Part shown: piece by piece, positions 37,395 to 51,174 of the stretch
How positions within the stretch are numbered: position 1 is the first letter of the stretch
Layout: the number at the start of each line of letters is the position of its first letter
NCBI GenBank assembly: GCA_018881555.1
Contig: JACAXG010000112.1
Location: 744,001 to 808,000, forward strand
From: Amblyornis subalaris
Taxonomy: Eukaryota; Chordata; Aves; Passeriformes; Ptilonorhynchidae
Reading direction: 5' to 3'
Length of the DNA stretch: 64,000 nucleotides
The notes under the pieces: generated by a model
Told to the model about the DNA's origin: nothing
Databases searched by the model: none
The model's input: the letters and a program-made list of their open reading frames with translations, nothing else
Made by a program: the position numbers and the translations under genes

Positions 37395-40300
37395 GAGGAA
37401 TCAACAGGGAAAGTAAAATAAAGGATAATGGCAACGTCATAGGGAAACATCCTAAAGATGAACTATTTTTTCTCTAGCTTTATCAGAAGCTTATGTTTAT
37501 TTCTAGTCTATTATTTACAGATGATCAAGTGAGTGATCAAAACTAGTAAAAATGAAAAGGTAAATGAAATCTACTCTGATTACTATTTAATCATAAACCA
37601 AAAAACCATAGTTCACGTATAACACAGATTGCTTGTTTATATAAATACAAATACTCTTGGAATGACCATTAAACAAATATAAATCCACTTGAAATTATTT
37701 AGTCAGTTTTAAAATTAAAATTGGGCTGGCTGATTTTATAAGCCATGCAAGACAAAGACTTTGACCTTGACTGTGAAAATGGCAGAGGAAATAAACACAG
37801 ATGTACACATTTTCACATAACATACACATAAAGAAAGTACCTAATGATTGCAGCACAGAAGGAAGTGAGTGAGAATTTTAAATAAAAAACATGGGAATGT
37901 GCAACTACCTGTGCATTAAGGACATGTTTCTCTGGTGGTTTAGGTTTATAAACAAATTAATCTTTCAAGGAAAGACATTTTTTGTAATTATAGGAATCAA
38001 TGGCTTGACAACTCAGACTAGAATTGTAAACATAATAAATAGCTTAAGAATTTTCCCAAAAGCTTCAACCATGAGTTTAGTTCAAATGGCATTTTATTTT
38101 TATGAGCAGGTACTTATCTACACCTTTAAGTTAGTAGCTGATCTCTTTAGCAAAATAGTGTTGGTTGTCGTTCAGTAATCACAGTGTGTTATCTAATAGA
38201 GTAATTCAGGTTGCCACAGCTATTTTTGCCTGGTTCAGACTGGTTCTCATGGTTCTTTCGGGACCTATTTGATATCAAAAATAGTCTGCAGTCTGGAAAT
38301 TGGTCGTATATTACAACACATCCAAAGGCACTTAATAGCTATGGGCGCTTCCTCTGTTTTCCATTTCTTCGTTATTTGAAAATCGTTTTGTAATGACAGA
38401 AGAATGTTGTGTCTTAACACCCTGACCCTTGATCAACGTTACAGACTCCTGACACCCTGCCTCCTGCCCCTCTGCCCCTTGATGACATTGTCAGCGTAGG
38501 CAAGATGCTGCCCACACTGTCCATGTAAGGTAGGATTGTTTCATATCACACTGACACTGTGGAACCAAGGGGTGGTGTGAGTCTTACCTGCATTCAAAAT
38601 GCATTTGCACAATTGGCTGTTGCTGTCAGATGACCCAGACCATCAAGTGTCCTGACAGTCTGACGCAGTCAGGACTTCGGGTGAGTTGCCATACAGGTGC
38701 ATTGTTGCTCATCGTTCTTACTGCCTCAGTGAAGTTTGGTTTCTAAAAGGTTGTCAAACTCCATTACTGTTCATATGTTTACTCTCCTCTTGGACAGAAA
38801 GGAAAGGAGATTTCACATCCTCCCCTCTCTCTCCCTTGCAACAACCAATTGTGTATGTCTGGAAAAGTCATGAGCAATCAAAAATCATCACCACAAAAAC
38901 AATTTATAAGAAAAGATATTAAAATACAAAACCAATTAATAAATGCAAACTACTGAGTTTTTCTAAAAAACCCCCGACCAACCAGTATTTCTTTGAACAG
39001 CCTATGTCTTGTATTCATTTGACTTACCTGACTGCAATATATTTTCCCTACTAATAGGATCTTGTATTAGAAAGGAAATGAAGGAGAGGTCACAAAATTA
39101 TTTACTGATCTAGTTGGTATAGATAGACTTTTAAAAAGTCTCTAGAATCCATATTAGTTTTGGAATTCAGTAGCATTTGTGAATGTAAAAAAAAATACTT
39201 TGTTTCCAGCTTCTTCTGATATGCAGTACATTGTCTGGCCTACATAAATAGTTGCAAAAACCTCCCTGAGTTAATTTTGAAGAACAAAATAACTGTAAAT
39301 ACAAAAAAACCTAACAACTCTCATTAGAATTTTTTTCTAAGACTGAAGAGAAAAAGATGCTTTTTTACATTATGTACTATATTTTATTCTTTATGTAGTA
39401 GATGATATAGCCAATCAGTGTAGTTAACAAGAAAACTTGTGTTCTTCTGTTTGTTTTAGTCTTACATAAAGCAGCTCTCCTTGTTCACGTACAAGCAATC
39501 TTATAAGAAAACGCTACATTGGTACTAGAATTTCAGGTACTGCAAAAGAGATGATTTCCAATTAAATATTTTGATCGCCATTTTTCAAGTTAAACAATAA
39601 TATATTAATTTTCCTACCCAATCAGTCCTGAAAATCAAGATCAACCTCATGTTCTCCATTAGAAGGTGGAGAAATGTTTAGATTCTTTCATACTGAAATC
39701 AAAAGACTTCATTTTTCCTGCTAGTGTAGATTCCTTCTGCCATTTTCAGATTAAACAATGATACAGATTTAGTTGTGTAAATTATCTTGAAATATTTCAA
39801 AATACATTTAGTGACCCAGGTATTCGATTTTGTTCCTATTATCTTTTGCATGACTGTTATTTTAGGCACAAGCAGTGTTGTTTCAAAGCAGAAGGTGCTC
39901 AGCCACTTGTATTTTTGATGTTTTGCATATGGTACAGACAAGGCAGCAAGAAGATTCCTTGAATAACTTTAATAACCTTGAAAGAGCAAGCAGAGTCTCC
40001 TGAAAAAGTAGATGTGCATTATAAAAAATATATACATTTCCAGTTGGAAGACCTACCAGTACTCTTTGGCAAAATGCCCAGGCTTCTCTGAGTAATTCAC
40101 TGAGGAATACTTCTGTCTCACTCTGTAAATAAGTAGGTAAGATTAGATTTCACTGCTCAAAAGAGACAAAGAAGGTATCTTATACATAAACACATCTTTT
40201 TAACCGTTCTTTGATAAGCATGCATCAAACTGGATCAAAACCCAGCTACTTTTCATTTGCACAAACAATGAGAGGTGAAATCCCACACAAATGGGTATGA

Positions 40301-43220
40301 CATGAAGCCTCTTACATTCTTATTAGTACTATTGTCCTCCAACCAACCCTCAGAGCCAAAATTTTAAAGGATAGGATTTTCTCCCAAGACATTTTGAAAT
40401 ACGTTAAGTGAAGCACTCAGCTCCTCACTGACTATGTCTCTTCAGTCTGTGAAAATAAAAGAATTCCAAGCCTATCTTTTTGTTTCACTCTGGGCGAGTA
40501 ATCAAACATGGTCTGCTGGGATATCAGCCTTTCAATTTGATGGTTTAAGAATACGTATCATTTTCAAATAAGAAAATTATACTCCTCAGAAAGTATTTTC
40601 ACTTTTTTAGGGAGTGTTTTCAAACCTCACCAAACATTTCTAGTTTCCAAAGAATGGCTTTGGTTTTCGTGCTGGTATTGTCTCTGATTTGCAAGTCAAA
40701 AGAAAAGATGTGAGAGACTTTGTTTTGGTAACCTGTGCCCTTACCAATTAATGTAGTTATGCAGGCCTTCACTCCTTTCCTCACTTCTTCCTTTTTCAGA
40801 AAGATTACCTTCACCCTCTGCTTAGGACACATTAACCTTGTGTTATACAAGGAAAAGGAATCTGCATGCATGAGTTGTTATACCACTCCTTGAGACACTA
40901 TTGTCTCAGCCCTTTTCTGAGTGCTATTGGGAAATAGCTCCATTTTTGGAATTAGTACCTGACGCTTGCTAAATTTTATACTAAGTCCAGAGTTTTCTGT
41001 GAGAAAATAGAGAACCTCCTTATTCCACTCAAAAATCAGTCTGAAGNCCAGGGGATAATTACTCTCTAGTCTGGAGAAAAATAATCCATCAACGACATAA
41101 AAGATTAAATAAGCAGGAAATAAGCAACTAAAACCTGTATTCTGACCTTGACCAACAGGTAAAGGAATAAACTATTAGTTCAGAGATGAGAGACAGTCAA
41201 ACATTAGCCTTTATACAGGGAGTTTAACTCAATTCCTCAGTCATTCTCCATCACAGGTGATTTTATCTCAGCCTTAGGGAGAAGCTTTTTCAGGAATTAT
41301 GATCATTTGTTTGTGGTAAGACAACTTTATCGTTGTTTCCTTGTTCATTTTCTTCCTCATCATGTGCAGTTTCAGAAATTCAATTTAGATAGGAAAACAG
41401 CAGAGGAGGTTTTAATGGATCTACAGCCACTTTTTTAGGTCAGAGAAAATATAACAGCCTCCACAGCCTAACTGATTCATTTGATACAGATAGATAGTAG
41501 GGATACTAAATATACATTTTCAGGGTCATTCTCTGTCCCCTAAAAAAAAAGAATTAGAAAGAGCATTTGACAAATAACTGAAAGCTGTTAGACTACAGTA
41601 ACTCAAAGTACTTAATGTATTCTGCAGCATTGTATCAATGTTGAAGCTTTTCTGAAAAAAAATACACCCTAGTGAGTTATAAGTATGTAACTAATCGTGT
41701 TTTACACAGAGCAAACTTAATTTTTATAAGCACTTTGATTTGAATGAAAGCATATGGCAAGATTCCCTGAAACTGTTTTTTCTTCATGATACACTAATTT
41801 CCAGAATCAGGGATTTGTGCATAGTTTTATGACACACCTGGAAACTCCTGACTATTCATTTTGCTCTTCATATCCCCTACTGGTCTCATGGTTTTGGCTT
41901 CACAGGAATGAGTTTGCTTTTGTCCCAGCAGTTGACATTGGAACCGCACCAGAAAAGTGTTTCTGAGCCACAGACACCTTTGGGCAAAATGTAAACATCT
42001 CTTAGCCACATACTGCTGACGACTTTTGGAACGTGTGCACTATTCAAAACCAGATGCTTAAAATTCAGGAATAAGGAGTATAAAATCTTGTTCTGGATCT
42101 GACATTTGCACATAAGCAGCAGTAGTTCTGCCACACCTCATAATTTTCACTTTTTTTCAATTATCAGAGCATTATATCTGAGATAATTTAAAGGTTTTAT
42201 TTATTGCCTTCCCTTTCTTTACAAGAAAAATAAAAGCCAACCATACAATTAACAGCCTCCCTAATCTTGTCACATTCNTTCATAAAACCATAGCAAAACA
42301 AACAAAAAAAAGTGTTATAAAAATGTATTTTTGAGTAGTATTTTGCATTANAATATTATGATTGTCCTTCATTCTTTACTGCATCTTTAACATATTTTCA
42401 AATCTTGTAATAATGGTACTCATACGTTGTTTTCAGAATCCTGAACCTTACATAAGTTTTATGAAGTTTTACAGTGAGTAATTCATAATGTCACTTTTTG
42501 ATTTATAATTCTGTCTGTTCTCTTGATGTCAACACAGCAATGTGCCTAGAACAAATGTGACTCAAGAAAGGACAAGTCCTGAAGAAACAGGACTTATATT
42601 TTGGAATCTGTCTTGAGACACTGGAGTAAATACTAGGCAATAGCATCACTGTTCACTTATAAATGAGACAGAGGCACTCTTCACAGTGTCTTGGCCTGTC
42701 TTTTACTGTCTAAAATTTGAACCAAGGGGAATCTGGTCCTCACTTTCAGATCATACATCAGCGATGTTTCATTTGTTTTCCTTCAGAAACTGAGCAGTTG
42801 GGCATGAAGTTGAGAGGTGACTGGAAGTTCTTTCTGGACCTGAGAAATGCTCCCAGACTATGCCACTCCTGTAGGCATCTAGTAGCTTCTCTGCCCTAGT
42901 GATGTACACAGTAGCTATTTTTTACTTCTATAAGACACATCATTATAGGAGACAATAACTGCCTAACAGTGATTTAGAATAGTCATTAGTTTTATGGAAG
43001 ACTTAAAGCCTTCAGACAAAATTGGGTTGAACTAAATCAAATACCTAAAATGTAAATTATTTAGAGGGTGTTTTTTCCTTTCACATTTTTCATTTATTTC
43101 TCTTAGTCTTCAGAAATATTTCATTGGATTCTGAATAAGAATGACACCAACTTCCAAACTCTTGAAATTCTTGATTAAACACAATTCCTGGAAAGCCACT
43201 CTGTAAACACATTTTTATTG
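37395..43220. other. AT-rich DNA, no gene recognised
   Basis: No gene or known repeat was recognised. The part at 38400-38690 is richer in GC and contains an 8-bp inverted repeat (GTCCTGAC at 38649-38656, GTCAGGAC at 38668-38675). It may be an old unidentified repeat. Frames such as 37891-38178 (plus, 95 codons) lack domain evidence. Confidence 0.5.
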
Positions 43221-43224
43221 TACT

Positions 43225-45640
43225 CACACAGAATCACACACAGAATCACCAGGCTGGAAGATACCTTCAAGATCCCTGAGTCCAACCCATGCCTTAACAC
43301 CACCTCAACTAAACCATGGCACTGAGTGCCACATCCAATCCAGGGATGGTGATTTCACCACCTCCCCAGACAGACGATTCCAGAACTTTATCACTCTTTC
43401 AATAAAAAACTTTTTCCTAACATCCAACCTAAATTCCCCTTGGCGCAGCTTGAGACTGTGTCCTCTTGTTCTGTCAGTTGTTGCCTGGAAAAAGAGACCA
43501 ACCCCCAACTGACTACAACCACCTTTCAGGCAGTTGTAGAGAGTGATAAGGTCACCTCTGAGTCTTCTTTTCTCCAGGCTAAACAATCCCCGCTCCCTCA
43601 GTTGTTCCTCATAAGGCTTGTGTTCCAAGCCCCTCACCAGCCTTGTCGCCCTCCTTTGGATGCGTTTGAGCATCTCAAGGTCCTTCCTGAACTGAGGGGC
43701 TCAGAACTGGACACAGTACTCCAGGTGTGGCCTCACCAGTGCCGACTACATGGGAAGAATCACTACCCTGGTCCTGCTGGACACACTGTTCCTGATACAG
43801 GCCAGGATGCCACTGGCCTTCTTGGCCATGAGGGCACACTGCTGGCTCACGTTCAGTCGGCTGTCAGCCAGTACCCCCAGGTCCCTTTCTGCCTGGGCAC
43901 TGTCCAGCCACACCATCCCCAGCTTATAGTGTTGCAGTGGATTATTGTGGCCAAAATGCAGGACTCGGCACTTGGACTTGTTAAATTTCATTTTATTGGA
44001 CTCTGCCCATCTACCCCACCATTTGAGGTCTCTTTGCAGAGCCCTCCTACCTTCCAACAGGTCGACACACGCTCCAAGGTTAGTGTCATCTGCAAATTTA
44101 CTAATAGTAGACTCAACACCCTCGTCCATATCGTCAGTAAAAATATTAAACAGAACTGGTCCCAGCACAGNTCCCTGAGGGACACCACTAGTGACTGGCC
44201 GCCAGCTGGATGCAGCACCGTTCACCACCACTCTCTGGGCCCGGCCATCCAGCCAGCTCTTAACCCAGCAGAGAGTGCACCTGTCCAAGCCGTGGGCTGC
44301 CAGCTTATCCAGGAGTTTACTGTGGGAAAGAGTGTCAAAGGCCTTGCTGAAGTCCAAATAGATAACATCCACAGCCTTTCCCGCATCCACCAGGTGGGTC
44401 ACCTGGTCATAAAAGGAGATCAGGTTGGTCAAACACGACCTACCCCTCCTAAACCCATGCTGGCTGGGTCTGATTCCCCGGCCATCCTGTAGGTGCTGTG
44501 TGATGGCACTCAAAATAAATTGTTCTATTACCTTACTGGGTACTGAGGTTAGACTGACTGGCCTATAATTTCCAGGATCCTCCTTCTTACCCTTCTTGTA
44601 AATAGGTGTCACATCGGCCAGCTTCCAGTCTTCTGGAACCTCACCAGTGAGCCAGGACTGTTGGTAAACGATGGAGAGCGGCTTCACAAGTTCATCTGCC
44701 AGCTCCCTCATCACCCTGGGATGGATCCCATCTGGTCCCACAGATTTTTGAACATCCAAGTGGCTCAGCAGTTCTCTGACTGCTTCCTCCTGGGTAACAG
44801 GGGGACCATCCTGCTCCCCAGCACCATCTACCAGCCCAGGAGGACAGTTGTCCTGAGGACAAACTGTTTTTCCGATAAAGACCGAGGCAAAGGAGGAATT
44901 AAATACCTCTGCCTTCTCCCCATCCACAGTCACTAAATTCCCTCCCACATCCAGTAGAGAACCAAGGTTGTTCTTACCCTTCCTTTTACCATTAATATAT
45001 TTGTAAAAACATTTTTTATTATCCTTCACAAAAGTTGCCAAATTAAGTTCTAACTGAGCTTTGGCCTGTCTAACTTTTTTCCTACATGCCCTAACAACCC
45101 CCTTAAATATTCCCTGAGATACCTGACCCTCCTTCCAAAGATGATACATCCTCTTTTTATTCCTTACTTCCTTCATAAGCTCCTTGCTCATCCAGGCTGG
45201 ACATTTACCTTGTTGACTCATCTTTCAGCACACGGGGACAGTCTGTTCCTATGCCCTCGAGATCTCTGTTTTGAAGCACGCCCACCCTCCCTGAACTCCT
45301 TTGGTTTTAAGGACTGCTTCCCAAGGAACTCTCCGAATAAGTTTTCTGAATAGACAAAAGTCTGGCCTCTGGAAGTGCAGGGTGAAAGTTTTATTGATGC
45401 CTCTCTTTATTCCACCAAATATTGAAAACTCTACAATTTCATGATCACTATGCCCCAGGGGGCCTCCAACCACCACATCTCCCATCAGCCCATCTCTATT
45501 TGCAAACAGCAGATCTAGAATAGTCCCTCTCCTGGTGGGCTCACTCACCAGCTGTGACAAAAAGTTGTCCTCCACACACTCTAAGAACCTCCTAGACTGC
45601 CTCTTCTCTACTGTGTTAAGTTCCCAGCAGAACTCCGTAT
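43225..45640 (-). mobile_element. CR1 LINE, 5'-truncated, 2.4 kb
   Basis: A minus-strand non-LTR retrotransposon. Its 3' end is at low coordinates, with the octamer tail seen as CACAGAATCACACACAGAATCA (reverse complement of ATTCTGTG units) at about 43226-43248 and a short 3' UTR. Above that lies ORF2 running from the C-terminal tail through reverse transcriptase to the last part of the endonuclease, where the copy stops near 45640. ORF1, the 5' UTR and most of the endonuclease are missing, the usual result of incomplete target-primed reverse transcription. CR1 is the dominant LINE of birds, and its machinery also mobilises SINEs with CR1 tails such as the one at 4113-4237. I do not assign a subfamily. 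The 5' edge is accurate to roughly 15 bp. Confidence 0.93.
43305..45640 (-). pseudogene. CR1 ORF2 relic: endonuclease C-terminus plus reverse transcriptase
   Basis: One reading frame covers almost the whole piece. From 45640 down: the end of the APE-type endonuclease with the LGHSDHEIVEF motif (about 45444-45476); a linker; then a 491-codon uninterrupted stretch (45221-43746) holding the reverse transcriptase. Within that stretch are SVGPDGIHPRV (residues 160-170), motif A YLDFSKAFDT with catalytic Asp at residue 290, SGVPQG at 345-350, and motif C FADD at 376-379 (about 44088). The catalytic aspartates are intact. A C-terminal domain follows, containing LERIQRR-type sequence (here [14 protein letters not shown]) and [12 protein letters not shown]. 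The frame is broken by four in-frame stops (45249-45251, 45225-45227, 43746-43748, 43701-43703) and by a small deletion with frame change near 43340-43350. One N lies at 44171. A dead copy, but young enough that the domains read cleanly. Confidence 0.93.
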
Positions 45641-48600
45641 TTCTACTTTTCAAAATATGGCATTATACCTTTTTTTATTCAGTAAATTGCTCTAGTGAAT
45701 ACGCTTTCTTTTATACATAATTAATCTCATGTGTTTGAAACAGTTTAATTTAATCTTGATAATGGACTTTTAAACAGTTTTCAAAAGTTTTGATCTACAT
45801 TATTTAAAATAGTTGCCTTAGCTAGCAGGCAGCAGCAACATGGGAAACAGCAATGAGGTAGAGATTTTCACTAGACACTCCTCAAGATATAACTTTGGTC
45901 TTGTACTTCTGACTGACATCCCCTGGGATGCACCATGATGAAAGTTTTGGGGTTACACTCCACAGAAAAATGAGTAGCAATGGCAAGAGAGAAATACTGA
46001 GCATTCTTCTCTGTCCTCGACTGGTTTACTGCTTACAGACTTCCCAATATCATAGCTTCCACTTTGTAGTTTTTAAAGTATGTTGTCAAGACAACTGATT
46101 GGAACAGTATTTAATTAGAGAATAAAATTTAATTTAACCATTTTTTGTTACCATAAATAACTTTTTGTTTTATATTTTTTAATTGCCTCACTTTCATTGA
46201 TTTATTATTTGGATTTCATAGATTCATTTCGTTTATTTGACAAACTCTGCTTCTAAGATCTACCCTTTGTGGAATCCTGTGTTCTTCTGAGTGGGTTTCA
46301 AAAATACAGTTAAAAAATCAAATAATGAAGTTTATATTCTTGCAGAAAACCAGAACACATACTCAAATTTAGTTATTCTAATTGTGGAAGATAAGAGTCT
46401 ATGGGGTATAAATAATAACTATAAGGAAACTATTGCACTTTTAAGAACACAAAATAAATTTTATGCCCAAACCGTTTACAAGGGTTCTTCTAAGATTATA
46501 TCTGTGACAATAACATACTTTCCAAGAGGAAAATAAAATCCTCTTGCTTAATGTTTCCCATGAGCAGAGTTTACAACAAACTCAGCTAGAAAGATATCCC
46601 AGAAAGGGGAATGCAAAAAATGTAATTTATGTAAAGAACACATCATGAGAGGCATACTTGCTATCAATTAACACAATTGTTTAGCTTGAGAAAAACTAAA
46701 GTGTCAGGAACATTCATTTCAAGTGCTGTTTGTAGCAGAAAGGGATATTCACATGATCTGTGATGTACTTTATCTTCAATATATCTAAAGGACATTAGAT
46801 TTTTCCTTAATTATCACTTATAAAAAGCTATTATTTTCAATTTCTCTGAGTATGTCTTCAGATTTCAACACATTAAAGAAACTTCTAAATTATATGTGTT
46901 TAGTGTTTTATTTTGCAAGAAATACAACAGTATATGCCAATTTTGTGTAGCACAGCACATGACTAGATAGTTCTGAAGTAAAGAAATAAAAAGTAAGTGT
47001 GTGTGCACAGGACACACAGACCAGTCACAGATTTTAAGGCAATTTTTTTTTCTTCTTATCTATCTTGAATGTACTCAGAAAAATATTCTTAAAGACAATG
47101 TGAAGTTATGTTGCAGACTAGAATTGCTGGATCCTACATAAAGTAATTTTAATGAATTTTGCTATATAAATTGAAGTAATAAGTAACTTATGTAGTGTTA
47201 AGGAGAGACTGATTCACAGCTGAAGCTCCTTTCTACAGTAAATAAAAAAAAAGGGATGTATTTAAAAGTGTGAACTAAACCACAAACATGAAGTTCTTTG
47301 TAATGCTTCAGGGGACAGCTCAGTCTGTGGGTAAAAAACAATATGACACAGTAGTCTCCTGACACTAAGATAGGATCTTTGCTCAGGATTTTTGTGAAAA
47401 TCTGTTTATTATTTGTGCATAACAATGAGGAAAGTAAAATGTTTTTGTGCTCTTCTCTAAATGGAATACAGCATAGATTGCCCCAATCCTAATCACTGAC
47501 TTTTTCCCTTAGAAATTAACCTTTGAGGCTTTCAATTTCTCTTGTTAAAAAAAAAAAAAAAGTTAGTGGAAAAAAAAGTTTAATTCCATGTGATTTAGTT
47601 CTAGAGTATTTTCTGCACATATATTGCATATATAAACAAGATTCTATTGTTTTATATGAATGGATAAAATATATGTATATATTTCATATAAATAGACCAT
47701 ATTGGTTAATAATAATCCAAATAAATATGAGAAGATAAAAGAAAAATATTGTTGTTTCCCATGTATCAGATATTGAGGCAAATCTCCTTTAAAGATTTAC
47801 TTTTATTTTCTTTAAAGCAAGCTGACTGCAGAAGGGAGCTGTAGTATAAAACTACTTCTTGTTAAGTGCTAAAATTACCTCAGTCAAAGGTTATGTTTTT
47901 CAGCGCAGGAACTAATACTGGCTCATTCTCAGTAAACACGGATAACTCTTGTGCTTGCTCTGATTTGATGATAAATAGAAAATTTCAGAGTATTTATCTG
48001 TCCATACAATTTCATAGGCTATGCATTTAGAATTTTAAGTGAGTGCATTTTTAATGGATACCAATAATCTTACTTCAGTTCACAGAGAATCTGCAAGTCT
48101 TGCTTCCTTTCTATCTAGTAGACAGAAATGAATCTGGCCACTTTTTGCATGCATTTTTTTAAAAATTGCTATTTAAAGTAACAAAAAGGAAATCTCTATT
48201 AGCCAGTAGAGAAATTGAAATTAAAAATGAGAAGATGGAGTTCTACAAGGAGATCTCTTGAATTTTTTGGTAATGCATTCATTTAAGTTTGAGATTGCCT
48301 CAATGACAGTGGTCCCTCACTGCTGAGATGACACAAGCACACAGAGGGTCTTTTTCTGAGTACTTGGATGACTTCTTGTTTCAAAGAATATGGATGTATG
48401 CTAAGATATTGTTAACAATGAAGGTGCCAGATAGCATAAGACAGTAAATGACTGAAAAATTGAGAAAAAGTGAGGAGAAAGTTGAATGAAAGTCTTTAGC
48501 TTTCAATATCTTGTGTTTACCTCCATTTGGCTCTTCCTTTCAGCAAATGTTCAGGTAAGTTCTCAGTTTTCAATGCATTGATGACCTAGCTGTTTTACAA

Positions 48601-50581
48601 ACTTGGTAGAGCATGGCTTATCAAGTCACATAACTCATTTAAAAACTGTGTTTTAGGAAAATATAAGTTAAAGATAGATCTTGAAGAGGAAATACACGAT
48701 AACCATTTAAGTGACTGTATTGAGTTTGTTGGCTCAGTAAGGACATTCAGTCTTTAATGAATCTGTCTGAAATAAAATTATCTGACTACTCCCTGGTTTA
48801 TTGCAGGTCATGCTGCTAATCTTTGAAACAATGTGGGATATTGAAGAATTATTGTGTCAATGTTGTGAGTAGGTTTATTCACACTGCTGTTGGGTTTTGA
48901 TTCCCTCTCCTCCCCACTCCTCACCCCTGACAGATTCCTGTGCACGTAAGAACTATGGGCCAAGAATGAATTTTCACAAAACTTGAAAACTCTAAGTGAA
49001 ATAAAAGCTGAAAGTAATTTTCTGTAGTCTAATGAAAAAAAGTATGAAATTCTTCACACTTAGCTTTTTTCCTTCATCTTTCTGTGAAGTAGGAAGCTAA
49101 CTTTTTTTTTTTATATATATGCATTATGGCTAATGTGCATCTAGAAAAAAAATTCTGTTCTTAGTCCCTTGATAATTATATCTTATATGTCCCCTCACCT
49201 CTTTATTTTGTCTCTTCATGTTTTCAAGATGTGAGTGTTACAGCTGCTGTGTATTTTCCCTTCGAGATTGAAAATAATAAAGAACTTGCATTTTAGCCGG
49301 GTTGGTCTCTTACTCAGAAGAATCTGAGGGTTATATTTTGAATGACAAGCCGTTTCTTCTTTTTTTCCTTTCCTTTCCTTACAAAAAATCACTATGATAT
49401 AAAGCTAGGGAAAGGCTAGGCACACATTTTTGGGGGTTCTTGAAATTGTTTGAGAAGAGTTGATTCCAATTTTTTTCCAGATTGACACAATTAGGAGAAT
49501 TTCCTTCACTCTGTGGAGCATTGCTAACTCCATGAAGAGAACTTTGCTCAGCACCGAGGTCAGCTCCAGCATTTACCTCATGGCAGCAGGCGGAAAAAAT
49601 GCTTTGCCCTGTGTTTTTGATTTCTTCCATCTGTCTACACCTCATTCAAACAGCACAGATTCATATTTTCCTCACTCAGATGATTTAAAGAGGAGCATTT
49701 ATTTCTAGTGAAGCCTTTTTTATAGTCTTTTTGATTTTTCAAATTCAAACATCCTGCGAGTAACTCTCATGCAGTTCCTCAGTATTGATTGGAACGAATA
49801 CAGAAAAGCCGTATCCTTAAGCCCCTACTTTTGGTTTTCTATCTTGCTTGTTTTTTTGGTTTTGGTTTTGTTGCCACTGCTCGCTATCATATCAAACCTT
49901 ATTCATTATGAATACAAAAACTTTTTGCGTATTATCCATTTAAGTTACCTAATAGCACTAATGTTATATATATAACTTTCTAAATACTGCTAAAAAATTG
50001 GAAATTTTCCCTTGTCACCCTATGTGAGTTTGCTATTTTTATATTTCCACTACCTCTGGAAACTCAGCACCATACTTATTTTCAAGGGTTAAAAACATCC
50101 TACATTTCTTATGTAGAATGTAGAGCAACTATCTTTCTTGTATGAAATCAACCAAGGATGTCATAAAGTTCCCCAGGGGAATTTGCTAGACACACAAATC
50201 CAATAAGCAAAAGCAAGTTGTTTTCTTGAGTAAAATTACAGACTGTTCTACAGCGGGTGCTGTTGAAGCTTTAACAATTTGCAGGAAATAATTGAACATT
50301 GCTTGTAGAAGATAGAGTAAACAAAAGACATGATGCTGTAGATCTGGTAGTAGGGTGGTTCCTTAGGGGGAGTTCTGTGCTCCACTCTGTTGAAATTTGA
50401 TGTAAAATACCTTCACACCTAGTCACTCTTAGAGCAGTGACTAGAGGCCAGAACTCCTACAGTGAGTGTTGCTTACTGAAATGCGCGGTTACATTGCTCC
50501 TTGGTTTACCTGATTTTTTACAATAATTCAGTAGGAGGGGGATTCAGTGTTCTTGCATTAACTCTAAACAATAAATGTGAG

Positions 50582-50603
50582 TTTGGGCTCCATCGAGCCC
50601 AAA
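50582..50603. repeat. Perfect 9-bp inverted repeat with 4-nt loop
   Basis: TTTGGGCTC, loop CATC, then GAGCCCAAA. The arms pair perfectly, and one further G-T wobble pair is possible. The stem is too short for a microRNA precursor. A chance palindrome is likely. Confidence 0.8.
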
Positions 50604-51140
50604 TGATTGAATTTAGGAATCCCTCTTTACATGTCTACTATCTACCTATCAAACACCGTACACAATCATACACAATACACAATCCTATAGTATAGTAGAT
50701 ATAAGAAGACATCTCTCTTTCAGAAGTTTCAGGTCTTTTTCCCATATTCAGTTTAATGAAGTGAAATAAACTGAGAAAAAGCCCCTACATTAGAATAATA
50801 CAACAGTCAAGTACATTTCAGTGTAGTTTTGACAAGTCAAACAATTATTCATATATTTTAAAACTAGAGTTTTCTTAGGAAAATACATTTAATAACTACA
50901 TTGGCATGAGTTTCCTTTAAAAGTTGTAAACTTGACACTAATCTCAAAGATTGGAAATGCTATTTCCTTCAGGGGATTCAGAACTGTGTTATATGATGTA
51001 GATCTATGTGCTCATTTAAATCAAATGTAGCATAGGATGGAGGGTGAAACAGCAACAAGGGAATATTTCAAGAGAATTGGGAAACTTCTGATGCAAATGA
51101 AAACAGACTGCTCAAAGTGACTCATTAAAAGTTCTCAGTA

Positions 51141-51174
51141 GAGGCATCCCATGAGGCATGCCATGAGGCATGAG
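51141..51174. repeat. 12-bp tandem repeat, about 2.8 copies
   Basis: GAGGCATCCCAT, GAGGCATGCCAT and GAGGCATGAG lie end to end. A minor replication-slippage repeat with no indicated function. Confidence 0.8.

Noticed and set aside
43440..44492. 350-codon plus-strand open frame
   Set aside because: Antisense shadow of the CR1 reverse transcriptase. It has no domain of its own, and the minus strand carries the real signatures.
50582..50603. MicroRNA-type hairpin
   Set aside because: The stem is only 9-10 bp. The flanks do not extend the pairing.
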